A stretch of DNA of 11,639 bases from CAYFWT01 sp964346955 (lineage in GTDB: Bacteria; Patescibacteriota; Minisyncoccia; Portnoybacterales; UBA2143), in NCBI GenBank assembly GCA_964346955.1, contig CAYFWT010000020.1:1-11639 (forward strand). Reading direction: 5' to 3'. The stretch's first letter is position 1, and every line of letters starts with the position of its first letter. Shown here in pieces: positions 1 through 6,121 of this stretch. The notes under the pieces were generated by a model. The model was given only the letters and a program-made list of their open reading frames with translations. It did no database searches and was not told the DNA's origin. The translations under genes and the position numbers were made by a program.

Positions 1-1338
1 GAACGATTTATCTCTCGTTTTATTTTATGGTTACTTCCTCTCCCAACTTTTTTTATGTTAGTATTAGTTTTTACTCCAGGCACTATTATTCAGGGAGTAG
101 AAATTATTTCGGGACAAGAAAAAGTTATATTTTGGGGCCCATATTACTTTTCTTATAATACTTATTTTCTTGTATACTTTTCAGCTCTTTTCATTATTCT
201 ATTCAAAAAATATTTTACTAGTAGAGGGATTGATAAAATACAAATAAAGTATATTTTGCTCGGTACATTTACCCCTAGTATATTGGCTAATTTTTCTAAT
301 CTTCTTTTACCAACTTTTGGGATATTTAAATTTAATTGGGCTGGCCAAGTATTGACTTTAGCTATGGTAGTATTTGTAGTCTATGCTATTGTGAAGCACC
401 ACCTGATGAATATTAAGGTGATTGCGACGGAGATTTTTAGTGTTTCGGTCGTTTTGATTCTTTTAGTCGATGCTTTATTAGCAAAGACGCCGATGGAGTT
501 CCTCTTAAAGTTTGGGCTATTTGTGGGATTAGCCATCTTTAGTGTTTTACTTATTCGGGGAGTCTTAGGTGAAGTTAGGTCTCGGGAAAGGATTGCCAAG
601 ATGGCTCGAAGTTTAGAGAAGGCTAATATTGAATTACAAAAATTAGATAGAGCCAAGTCCGAATTTATTTCTATTGCTTCGCATCAGCTGAGAACACCTT
701 TGTCAGTGATTAAAAGTTTTATTTCCATGATTTTGGAAGACTTTTATGGTCCTATTTCCGATAAGGTGCGTGACAAAATGAGAAAGACTTTGGAGAGTAA
801 CGAGAGATTAATCAAATTAGTTGACCACCTATTAGACCTTTCTCATATGGAAAGAGGTAAAATGAAATTTGAGTTCAAAAAAGTCTCTTTTCAAGATATC
901 GTCGAGAGCGCTTTTGAAGAGATGGAGCGGCAAGCCGAAACCAAAGGCCTTGAGTTTATTTATCATCCTCCTTCAAAGGATGATTTCTTGATTAAAGTTG
1001 ATGCTGAAAAACTTCATCAGGTTATTGTTAATCTTATTGATAATGCTATCAGATATACGGAAAAAGGAAGGGTGGAGGTGAAGTTAAAACGTATTGGCGA
1101 TGAGATTATTTTCTCAATTAAGGATACTGGCATTGGTATCTTGCCCGAAGAGAAAAAATATCTTTTTAAAAGATTTATGCGCGGCAAAAAGGTCTCCCGT
1201 CTTTGGACTGAAGGCGTTGGCTTGGGCCTTTATGTAGCTCGTCTTATTGTGGAGGCCCATCATGGCCAAATTGGCGGAGAAAGTAAGGGCGAGGGCAAAG
1301 GCAGTGAGTTTTGGGTCAAATTACCAACAGTGAAATAA
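1..1338 (+). CDS. Membrane sensor histidine kinase, 5' end outside the window
   Basis: This is the C-terminal part of a sensor histidine kinase that would autophosphorylate and pass phosphate to a response regulator. The reading frame is open from base 1 with no upstream stop, so the ATG at 55 is probably internal and the gene is partial at its 5' end. Counting from the first codon in the window, about six hydrophobic segments fill residues 1-190, resembling multi-pass (7TM-type) sensor regions. A short coiled linker leads to a HisKA domain with the phospho-acceptor His at residue 228 (bases 682-684) in ASHQLRTPLS. The ATPase domain shows the N box (NLIDNAIRYT), the G1 box (DTGIGI), the F box (FKRFMRG) and the G2 box (GVGLGLYVARLI), and ends in VKLPTVK. 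No response regulator follows, and a terminator closes the gene, so its partner is elsewhere. The family call is firm; the signal sensed is unknown. Confidence 0.93.
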   Translation, partial: ERFISRFILWLLPLPTFFMLVLVFTPGTIIQGVEIISGQEKVIFWGPYYFSYNTYFLVYFSALFIILFKKYFTSRGIDKIQIKYILLGTFTPSILANFSNLLLPTFGIFKFNWAGQVLTLAMVVFVVYAIVKHHLMNIKVIATEIFSVSVVLILLVDALLAKTPMEFLLKFGLFVGLAIFSVLLIRGVLGEVRSRERIAKMARSLEKANIELQKLDRAKSEFISIASHQLRTPLSVIKSFISMILEDFYGPISDKVRDKMRKTLESNERLIKLVDHLLDLSHMERGKMKFEFKKVSFQDIVESAFEEMERQAETKGLEFIYHPPSKDDFLIKVDAEKLHQVIVNLIDNAIRYTEKGRVEVKLKRIGDEIIFSIKDTGIGILPEEKKYLFKRFMRGKKVSRLWTEGVGLGLYVARLIVEAHHGQIGGESKGEGKGSEFWVKLPTVK

Positions 1339-1353
1339 GTTCATTGTAATTAA

Positions 1354-1390
1354 AGGCGCTACTGTTTAGATAGTGGCTTTTTTATTGTTT
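1354..1390 (+). terminator. Rho-independent terminator after the histidine kinase
   Basis: The stem GCTACT (1358-1363) pairs with AGTGGC (1372-1377), including one G-U pair, around an 8-nt loop. Six T residues follow (1378-1383), then more T-rich sequence. It lies just after the kinase stop and overlaps the start of the next promoter region. Confidence 0.65.
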
Positions 1391-1392
1391 TG

Positions 1393-1401
1393 TGTTAAAA
1401 T
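1393..1401 (+). promoter_or_regulatory. Extended -10 promoter for the dehydrogenase gene
   Basis: TGT-TAAAAT forms an extended -10 element (TGn plus hexamer) 35 bases upstream of the ATG at 1437. The block TTTTGTGTTAaaAT recurs as TTTTGTGTTAttAT upstream of the hydrogenase operon (6098-6110), which supports both as promoters. No good -35 is visible; the -35 position would fall inside the preceding terminator. A Shine-Dalgarno AAAGGAG follows near 1421-1427. Confidence 0.5.
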
Positions 1402-1436
1402 AAATAAAATAGTAATTAAAGAAAGGAGATAACAAT

Positions 1437-2396
1437 ATGCCAAAAATATTTGTTACTCGAGAGATTCCTGAGGTAGGAATTGATTTATTAAAAGAAAAAG
1501 GCTGGGAAGTTTCGGTGGGGCCGGAAGGTAAAATATCTCGAGAGGGATTGTTGGAGGAAGTTAAGAAGGTCGATGCCATTTTATCGGTCTTAACTGAAAA
1601 GATTGATGAGGGAGTAATGGAGGCAGCGGGCAAGCAGTTAAAAATTGTGGCTAATTATGCGGTTGGTTATGACAATATTGATGTGGCCGAGGCTAAGAAA
1701 AGAGGGATTATGGTGACTAATACCCCGGGGGTTTTGACCGAGGCAGTAGCTGAGCATACTATTGCTTTGCTTTTTGGTATTGCTGAAAGAATAGTTGAGG
1801 CAGACAGGTTTACTCGAGCGGGTAAGTATCAGGCTTGGGGCCCAAAACTACTTTTGGGAGCTAGTATTAAAGAGAAAACCCTAGGGATTGTTGGTTTGGG
1901 TCGAATTGGCTCAGAAGTGGCCCGTCGGATGCAAGATGGCTTTGATTTAAAAATTATTTATTATGACCTGCGACGCAACGAGGAATTAGAGAAAAAATAC
2001 GGCATGGAATACCGAGAACTGGATGATTTGTTAAAAGAAGCTGATTTTGTTAGTTTGCATACTGCCCTGACTCCAGAGACGCGTCATTTGATTAATGCGG
2101 AGAGGTTAAAGATAATGAAGCCAACTGCTTATTTGATTAATACCTCTCGGGGCCCGGTGATAGATGAAAAAGCTTTGGTTGAAGCCTTGAAGGATAAGGT
2201 TATTGCTGGAGCAGCTTTAGATGTTTATGAAAATGAGCCAGCCTTGACGCCTGGTTTAGTTGATTTGGAGAATATCGTTTTGACTCCTCATATTGCCTCA
2301 GCTACCAAGGAGACTCGGGACAAGATGGCCGAGATGGCCGCTAAAAACATTATCGCTGCTTTAGAAGGCCAGACGCCGCCGAATTTAGTTAAGTAA
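1437..2396 (+). CDS. D-2-hydroxyacid dehydrogenase (glyoxylate/hydroxypyruvate reductase-like)
   Basis: This is a 319-residue cytoplasmic NAD(P)-dependent dehydrogenase that would interconvert a 2-oxoacid (glyoxylate, hydroxypyruvate or similar) and its D-2-hydroxyacid. The Rossmann nucleotide motif GLGRIG is at residues 153-158. The catalytic triad is R238 (in NTSRGP), E267 (in YENEP) and H285 (in TPHIASAT), matching the spacing of the GyaR/GhrB family. An Asp at residue 177 ends the second beta strand of the nucleotide fold, which usually favours NAD(H) over NADP(H). Length is normal for the family. The start is set by an AAAGGAG Shine-Dalgarno about ten bases upstream. It has its own promoter and stands apart from the genes on either side. 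Substrate cannot be read from sequence; 3-phosphoglycerate dehydrogenase is less likely because the C-terminal regulatory domain is absent. Confidence 0.92.
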   Translation: MPKIFVTREIPEVGIDLLKEKGWEVSVGPEGKISREGLLEEVKKVDAILSVLTEKIDEGVMEAAGKQLKIVANYAVGYDNIDVAEAKKRGIMVTNTPGVLTEAVAEHTIALLFGIAERIVEADRFTRAGKYQAWGPKLLLGASIKEKTLGIVGLGRIGSEVARRMQDGFDLKIIYYDLRRNEELEKKYGMEYRELDDLLKEADFVSLHTALTPETRHLINAERLKIMKPTAYLINTSRGPVIDEKALVEALKDKVIAGAALDVYENEPALTPGLVDLENIVLTPHIASATKETRDKMAEMAAKNIIAALEGQTPPNLVK

Positions 2397-2559
2397 AGAT
2401 GTCAAAAAAATAATTGGTAAAATTGTTGAGACAGAGGCCTATCTTGGACCAGAAGATAAGGCCTCTCATGCTTATAGAGGCAAGGTGACACCTTGTAATT
2501 GGGCTAATAAAAGGTGGCGCTTTTACATTAAAGGAAATAAGTTTGTTTCAGTAAAGTGA
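2389..2559 (+). pseudogene. Decayed 3-methyladenine DNA glycosylase (AAG/MPG family)
   Basis: In one frame this gap reads GKIVETEAYLGPEDKASHAY, then a short stretch ending in TPCN, then WANKRWRFYIKGNKFVSVK and a TGA at 2557-2559. The first block is the conserved catalytic region of AAG/MPG purine DNA glycosylases; the Glu of VETEAY corresponds to the catalytic Glu (E125 in human AAG). The second block matches the extreme C terminus of the same family (human RFYVRGSPWVSV). The normal N terminus and most of the centre, well over 100 residues, are missing, and there is no ATG in frame. It is therefore a remnant with an internal deletion, not a working enzyme. Its stop overlaps the GTG start of the next gene. 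It formerly would have excised alkylated purines. Confidence 0.8.
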
Positions 2560-3455
2560 CTTTTTCACCTCAAGAAAAATTAGTTTTAAAAGGAGGATAT
2601 CGACTGATAGCTGGTATTGATGAAGCTGGCCGGGGGTCTTTGGCAGGGCCAGTGGTGGCAGCGGTGGTAGCCATTAGGAAGGGGGCAGTTTCTTTAAAAA
2701 GAGATTATCCCCCAAAAGATTCAAAGATGCTCTCTGAAAAACAAAGGGAAGAAATTTTTGAAATGATTAAGAGCGAGCCAAGGATTGAATGGCGGGTGAG
2801 TTTTGTTTGGCCAAAGGTAATTGATAAAATTAATATTTGGCAGGCGACCCTGATAGCTTGGCAGCGATGCCTAAAGAAACTTAATCCTCGGCCCACTTTT
2901 TTATTTTTAGATGGGAAAATGGGTATTCCCCACTTACCAATAGAGCAACAGCCAATTATTAAAGGTGACCAAAAAATTTTTCTCTTGTCATTAGCTTCCA
3001 TTATTGCTAAGGTTAGTCGTGATAGATTGATGAAGCGTCTTGAGCAAAAGTATCCTCAATATCAATTTGGCCAGCACAAGGGATATGGCACCAGACTCCA
3101 TTTAGAAAGATTAGAAAAATTTGGCCCTTGTCAGATTCATCGAAAGAGTTTTAAGCCAGTTTTTGAAAATTTGCCTTTTGCCGAGAAAGTTTATTATCTA
3201 GTTAGTCAAATTCCTCGCGGCCAGGTAATGACTTATCAAGAAGTGGCTCAGAAAATTGGTCATCCCAGAGCTTTTCGGGCAGTCGGTAATGTCCTTAATA
3301 AAAATCCTAATCCTTACCTAGCACCTTTTTCTTTAAAAAGGGCCTTGGGTAAGATTCCTTGTCATCGGGTAATTCGTTCCGATGGTCAATTAGGTGGTTA
3401 TGGAGGGGGCAGTCAAATAAAAAGAGAATTGCTTAAAAAAGAAGGTTTTATCTAA
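2556..3455 (+). CDS. rnhB: Ribonuclease HII fused to an O6-alkylguanine-DNA alkyltransferase domain
   Basis: This is a 299-residue two-domain protein. Residues 1-200 are ribonuclease HII, which nicks DNA at misincorporated ribonucleotides and cuts RNA in RNA-DNA hybrids. It shows IAGIDEAGRG with D22 and E23, D119 in FLFLDG, D156 in AKVSRDR, HKGYGT at 174-179 and the C-terminal HRKSF. Residues 208-299 are the DNA-binding and catalytic domain of an MGMT/Ogt-type protein, with QIPRGQVMTYQEVA, an RAVGNVLNKNPNP block and IPCHRVIRSDGQLGGYGGG carrying the methyl-acceptor C269. The N-terminal MGMT subdomain is absent, as in alkyltransferase-like proteins, but the acceptor Cys is kept. The GTG at 2556 is the only common start upstream of the GIDEAGRG motif, since the frame has a stop at 2538; its Shine-Dalgarno is poor. 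The linker is only about eight residues. Together with the glycosylase remnant upstream this was a DNA-repair locus. Confidence 0.92.
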   Translation: MTFSPQEKLVLKGGYRLIAGIDEAGRGSLAGPVVAAVVAIRKGAVSLKRDYPPKDSKMLSEKQREEIFEMIKSEPRIEWRVSFVWPKVIDKINIWQATLIAWQRCLKKLNPRPTFLFLDGKMGIPHLPIEQQPIIKGDQKIFLLSLASIIAKVSRDRLMKRLEQKYPQYQFGQHKGYGTRLHLERLEKFGPCQIHRKSFKPVFENLPFAEKVYYLVSQIPRGQVMTYQEVAQKIGHPRAFRAVGNVLNKNPNPYLAPFSLKRALGKIPCHRVIRSDGQLGGYGGGSQIKRELLKKEGFI

Positions 3456-3503
3456 AAATAATTAAGTCCCTTCAAATAGGTTCCTTAAAAAGGAGGTGAG
3501 GAA

Positions 3504-3986
3504 ATGAATATCATCGGTATTGATTTGGATGGAGTAATTTTTGATTTTCCTTTTCTTGGGTTTTTTAAAAGAATTAATCTGGATTACTTTATCTACCGTG
3601 TTCTAAGAAAGGTGGTTATTTTAAAAAAAGCTTTTTATCGTCTGATTAAGGCCGATGCCAGGATTATAGAGATTCTTGAGAGATTGGCTGAAGGTGGCTG
3701 GAATAAAATTGTAATAATTTCCGGACATTCCGAGGAGTGTTTGGAAGAAGTTGAAGGATGTTTGAGACAGGGTAAGGTTCCTTTTGATAAGCTCTGTCTT
3801 TGCCCAAAAGGAGAAAAGCTTTTCCAGTTTAAGTTGAAAAAGATAATTGAAGAGAGGTGTGATTTTTATATAGAGGACCAAAAGAGAGTAGTCCGATTTT
3901 TGAGAGAGCGTCTCAAGCGTTGTCAGGTAATTCATTATAAAAATCACCAGTCTCTTTTCGAACTGAAGAAATTATTGAAACTCTAG
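3504..3986 (+). CDS. HAD-like phosphatase/nucleotidase, substrate unknown
   Basis: This is a 160-residue single-domain cytoplasmic protein of the haloacid dehalogenase superfamily. Motif I is GIDLDGVIFD, with the nucleophile D7 and the general acid D9. Motif II is IISGHS with S73. A lysine-rich stretch around residues 102-113 probably supplies the motif III Lys. Motif IV is the acidic pair E124-D125 in FYIEDQ. The helical insert after motif I (residues 15-50) acts as a small cap, as in short 5'-nucleotidase-like members. The start is fixed by an excellent AGGAGGTGA Shine-Dalgarno about six bases before the ATG. It lies 48 bases after the RNase HII fusion with no terminator between them, so the two are probably co-transcribed. 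The superfamily is clear; the substrate is not, and a nucleotide or another phosphomonoester are equally possible. Confidence 0.75.
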   Translation: MNIIGIDLDGVIFDFPFLGFFKRINLDYFIYRVLRKVVILKKAFYRLIKADARIIEILERLAEGGWNKIVIISGHSEECLEEVEGCLRQGKVPFDKLCLCPKGEKLFQFKLKKIIEERCDFYIEDQKRVVRFLRERLKRCQVIHYKNHQSLFELKKLLKL

Positions 3987-4022
3987 AGCCAGCCTGCCCA
4001 AGGCAAGCTGGCTCTTATTCTT
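3985..4022 (+). terminator. Strong rho-independent terminator after the HAD gene
   Basis: A perfect 9-bp stem pairs AGAGCCAGC (3985-3993) with GCTGGCTCT (4007-4015), with an inner GCC/GGC pairing in the loop. A T-rich run (TTATTCTTT) follows. The stem begins inside the stop codon of the HAD gene. Confidence 0.85.
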
Positions 4023-4052
4023 TAGGGTTGAACCTTTGTATAAAGGTAATAT

Positions 4053-4083
4053 AAAAAAAACTGACTGCATCTTGTGCAGTCAG
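4053..4083 (-). terminator. Rho-independent terminator for the minus-strand P-loop gene
   Basis: CTGACTGCA (4061-4069) pairs perfectly with TGCAGTCAG (4075-4083) around a 5-nt loop. Eight A residues on the plus strand (4053-4060) become a U run on the minus strand right after the stem. It sits about 44 bases past the stop of the minus-strand gene, facing the plus-strand terminator at 3985-4022. Confidence 0.85.
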
Positions 4084-4126
4084 GGACACCTAAAGGTGCT
4101 ATTGAATAGTCAAGTAAGTGAGATTT

Positions 4127-4636
4127 CTATTTTAAATTTAAATGTTCTAAAGCTTGTTTTACTCTTTCTTGGGGTGAGCCAGAGAGGGTAATATATTTTA
4201 TCCCACGCCTCTTTAAATATTTTTTGTAATATTCATCCACAATCGGCTGCAAGTCTTTACTTCTCAAGCCATCTTCCTCCATCGGAAATTCAATCGGAAT
4301 ATAGAAAACGAAATCATAGTGAGCATTATCTTCAACAATCCTTTTGATTATCTTTTTGATCTCTTCGTCCTTGATCACTATATCTCCATAAACCAGATAG
4401 TCAAACAAACATTTGTCTGCCACCCAATCTTCAGGAGTAGTTTGCTCTAATTCCCACTGCCGCATTGTCATCCAAAGCTGAACTTCTGGTGGAGTATCTT
4501 CGCTAATCGCGAAGCCTTTCTTGGGAGCTTCATCTCTAGCAACATCATGAATATATCTACCTTTTAATTTTCTTGCTAATCTTCTAGCTACAGTACTTTT
4601 CCCTGTGCCATGGGTGCTAGCAATTGCTATTTTCAT
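4127..4636 (-). CDS. P-loop ATPase/kinase of the NadR-like (AAA_28) type
   Basis: This is a 169-residue cytoplasmic P-loop protein. The Walker A region is ASTHGTGKST (residues 6-15), with K13 and S14 as nucleotide ligands. The first P-loop position, normally Gly or Ala, is Ser7. A DKCLFDYLVYGD segment (74-85) resembles the substrate-binding DR/DK motif of deoxynucleoside, thymidylate and nicotinamide riboside kinases. EEDGLRSKD (120-128) is a lid-like Arg motif, and the C-terminal LSGSPQERV is typical of NadR-type ATPase domains. A small-molecule kinase activity, perhaps on a nucleoside, is an inference. The ATG at 4636 has a clear AGGAGGT Shine-Dalgarno (complement of 4643-4649), six bases away. 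It is a monocistronic gene with its own terminator and is divergent from the DsbA-like gene. Confidence 0.78.
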   Translation of the reverse strand: MKIAIASTHGTGKSTVARRLARKLKGRYIHDVARDEAPKKGFAISEDTPPEVQLWMTMRQWELEQTTPEDWVADKCLFDYLVYGDIVIKDEEIKKIIKRIVEDNAHYDFVFYIPIEFPMEEDGLRSKDLQPIVDEYYKKYLKRRGIKYITLSGSPQERVKQALEHLNLK

Positions 4637-4670
4637 TGTTTTACCTCCTTTTGTCTTTTGATTATCTAAT

Positions 4671-4763
4671 TTTAAGCTTAAAGAAATGTTTTAGAGAAGT
4701 CAACTCTAAGACAAGCTTGAAAATCATAACTCAGCGGCGATCTTCTCAAAAGCTTGTTTTTTC
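4671..4763 (+). other. Hairpin-rich intergenic region with three AAGCTT palindromes
   Basis: The 192-base divergent gap contains a 12-bp perfect palindrome TTTAAGCTTAAA (4671-4682) and a hairpin TTAGAG/CTCTAA (4692-4697 with 4705-4710). It also contains a longer imperfect hairpin: ACAAGCTT (4712-4719) with AAGCTTGT (4751-4758), and an inner GAAAATC/GATCTTC pairing with one mismatch. Six T residues (4758-4763) end the last hairpin on the plus strand, so it would work as a terminator or attenuator for any plus-strand transcript. Whether this is a leader, a small RNA or operator DNA cannot be decided from sequence. Confidence 0.35.
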
Positions 4764-4828
4764 TTGACAGGGGTGATATACTTATTAACAGATTTTCGCT
4801 TATTATAAAATAATAAAAATATAAAAAT

Positions 4829-5473
4829 ATGAAAGGAAGAATAATAATTATTGCCATTATTGTAGCCCTTGTTTTGGGAGGGTTAACTTGGTATTACCAA
4901 GGATATAAGCCAAAGATGGCTGGCCAGATAGCTTCTCTTTCAGAGGAGGAGGCCAGCAAAGAACAACTCACCGCCTTAAGTGAAGGTGAGCTTGTTTTAG
5001 GTAGCCCGGAAGCACCAGTGACGATGATTGAATACTCTAGTCCTCTTTGTGGTCATTGTGTTACCTTCCATAAGCAGAGCCTACCTTTGATTATTGATAG
5101 ATACATTAAAACCGGTAAGGTGAAGTTAGTTCTCAGACTTCTTTCTCCTCCGGAAATTAGTACCGCCGTGCTTTGTGCTAATGAACAAGGAGATTTTTGG
5201 AGCATTAGTGAGTATTTTTTTGAGCACATTCAAGAATTTGAATCAATCGATGATATAAAAGCAGCCGCTACTAATTTAGATTTAGATCAAGAGCAGTTTA
5301 ATCAATGTTTTGATGAAGGAAGGTATCGAGAGAAAGTCATTGGATGGTTTGAACAGGCTAAAGAAGCTGAAGTAGAGGGTACGCCAACTTTCTTTATTAA
5401 TGACCAACGGGTTGTTGGTAATCAACCTTATCCTATCTTTGAAGGGATAATTACCCAGGAACTTGCCCCCTAA
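4829..5473 (+). CDS. Membrane-anchored DsbA-like thiol-disulfide oxidoreductase
   Basis: This is a 214-residue protein that would make or reshuffle disulfides in exported proteins on the outer face of the cytoplasmic membrane. Residues 4-22 form an N-terminal hydrophobic anchor after a short basic start (MKGR), followed by a spacer to about residue 52. The thioredoxin fold begins with the strand leading to EYSSPLCGHC, whose active-site CxxC is C74-G-H-C77. The cis-proline loop is EGTPTFFIN (P186), and the central helical insert lies near residues 107-170. Two further cysteines, C116 and C160, could form a structural disulfide. Length and layout match the DsbA/thioredoxin_4 family of Gram-positive and CPR-type bacteria. 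There is no Shine-Dalgarno before the ATG, only an A/T-rich tract, so initiation may be leaderless or unstructured. No DsbB or VKOR partner is in the window. A terminator follows immediately. Confidence 0.92.
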   Translation: MKGRIIIIAIIVALVLGGLTWYYQGYKPKMAGQIASLSEEEASKEQLTALSEGELVLGSPEAPVTMIEYSSPLCGHCVTFHKQSLPLIIDRYIKTGKVKLVLRLLSPPEISTAVLCANEQGDFWSISEYFFEHIQEFESIDDIKAAATNLDLDQEQFNQCFDEGRYREKVIGWFEQAKEAEVEGTPTFFINDQRVVGNQPYPIFEGIITQELAP

Positions 5474-5499
5474 ACCCCATTTCTACTGGGGTTTTTTCT
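5473..5499 (+). terminator. Rho-independent terminator after the DsbA-like gene
   Basis: AACCCCA (5473-5479) pairs with TGGGGTT (5487-5493) around a 7-nt loop, followed by a T run to 5497. The stem starts in the stop codon. Confidence 0.88.
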
Positions 5500-5530
5500 T
5501 ATTTAAGAGGAAAGGAGGGACTGTTTCTAC

Positions 5531-5536
5531 TATAAT
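5531..5536 (+). promoter_or_regulatory. -10 box for the basic hypothetical gene
   Basis: A perfect TATAAT hexamer lies between the preceding terminator and the Shine-Dalgarno at 5556-5562. No matching -35 is visible at the usual spacing. Confidence 0.5.
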
Positions 5537-5555
5537 AAAGTTTTTTAACAATTGA

Positions 5556-5562
5556 GGGAGGA
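5556..5562 (+). promoter_or_regulatory. Shine-Dalgarno that sets the start at 5570
   Basis: GGGAGGA sits eight to nine bases before the ATG at 5570. The same frame has an upstream TTG at 5552, but that codon lies before the Shine-Dalgarno, so the ATG is the better start. Confidence 0.75.
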
Positions 5563-5569
5563 TTTTAGA

Positions 5570-6046
5570 ATGATTGATAAATTTACAGAGAGAATTAGAC
5601 AAACTACTCGAGAAATTCTAACAAATATTTCTCTTGCCAAAGTAGATATTCGCAGCAGTAGAGAGAAGAGGAGAGATAGAAGTATAGAGCCAAAAGAGAG
5701 GGTTGAGGCGATTCTCAAAAAATCAAAAGCTAGAGGAGAAATAGCTGATTTTCTGTCGACTTTTCTATCGACTAATGGGCACAAGGAGACAAAGAGACAG
5801 AGATATTGGCTTGCTGCAGATTTCTTGATTACTTTAGTTAAAAGAGGCAGATATCTGCCGGTGCGTTTAAAAGTTAAGGGTTCTAGGAGAGGAGCGGAGA
5901 AATATCTAGAGAGAGAAACAAGAAGAAGAGAAAGATTCGGAGGAGGCCCTATGAAGACACTAGTTTTAGTAGCCGAAACTCAAAAATCTGATGAGCAGCT
6001 AGAGAAAGATTGGCAAGAGATATTGACTCGTTTTCTAAAATCTTGA
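5570..6046 (+). CDS. Small, highly basic protein of unknown function
   Basis: I do not recognise this 158-residue protein. It has no hydrophobic segment or signal peptide, so it is probably cytoplasmic. It is very rich in Arg, Lys and Glu. An N-terminal predicted helical, charged half (residues 1-50) is followed by a segment with FLSTFLST and RYWLAADFLITLVKRGRY (about 60-95), which looks like the folded core. Then comes an RRGAEKYLERETRRRERFGGG basic stretch and a last strand, MKTLVLVAET. The charge suggests nucleic-acid or ribosome contact, but this is only an inference. It has its own -10 box and a strong Shine-Dalgarno, and its stop codon lies inside a terminator stem, so it is monocistronic. 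The well-formed expression signals argue that it is a real gene. Confidence 0.7.
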   Translation: MIDKFTERIRQTTREILTNISLAKVDIRSSREKRRDRSIEPKERVEAILKKSKARGEIADFLSTFLSTNGHKETKRQRYWLAADFLITLVKRGRYLPVRLKVKGSRRGAEKYLERETRRRERFGGGPMKTLVLVAETQKSDEQLEKDWQEILTRFLKS

Positions 6047-6087
6047 CTAGAGGTTAACAAGGATTAATCAATGGTCAAGATTTTTCT
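6037..6087 (+). terminator. Long-stem terminator overlapping the stop codon
   Basis: AAAATCTTGAC (6037-6047) pairs perfectly over 11 bp with GTCAAGATTTT (6074-6084), enclosing a 26-nt loop, and is followed by a T-rich run. It separates the basic protein gene from the hydrogenase operon promoter. Confidence 0.75.
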
Positions 6088-6101
6088 TTTTTATAATTTT
6101 G

Positions 6102-6110
6102 TGTTATTAT
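6102..6110 (+). promoter_or_regulatory. Extended -10 promoter of the hydrogenase operon
   Basis: TGT-TATTAT forms an extended -10 within TTTTGTGTTATTAT, shared with the element before the gene at 1437. A second TATAAT overlaps at 6108-6113. Transcription would start around 6117-6121, within about five bases of the ATG at 6122. There is no Shine-Dalgarno between them, so hydB mRNA is predicted to be leaderless or nearly so. Confidence 0.5.
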
Positions 6111-6121
6111 AATAATAATAG

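Noticed and set aside
55..57. ATG at 55 as the true start of the histidine kinase
   Set aside because: The frame is open to base 1, and hydrophobic residues upstream complete a membrane segment, so the start is most likely outside the window.
2389..2559. The AAG-like frame as a functional small protein
   Set aside because: It lacks an in-frame ATG and most of the glycosylase fold; only the catalytic strand and the extreme C terminus remain.
2604..2612. A CTG start for RNase HII after the AGGAGG at about 2590-2596
   Set aside because: CTG starts are rare and the preceding residues (LKGGYR) look like a normal family N terminus; the Shine-Dalgarno-like bases simply encode Lys-Gly-Gly.
3621..3947. 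Minus-strand open frame antisense to the HAD gene
   Set aside because: The plus-strand frame has an ideal Shine-Dalgarno, HAD motifs and a terminator; the antisense frame shows no domain and is a shadow.
4765..4770. TTGACA as the -35 of a promoter for the DsbA-like gene
   Set aside because: No acceptable -10 occurs at 16-18 bases; TATTAA is too close and the later A/T-rich tract is too far.
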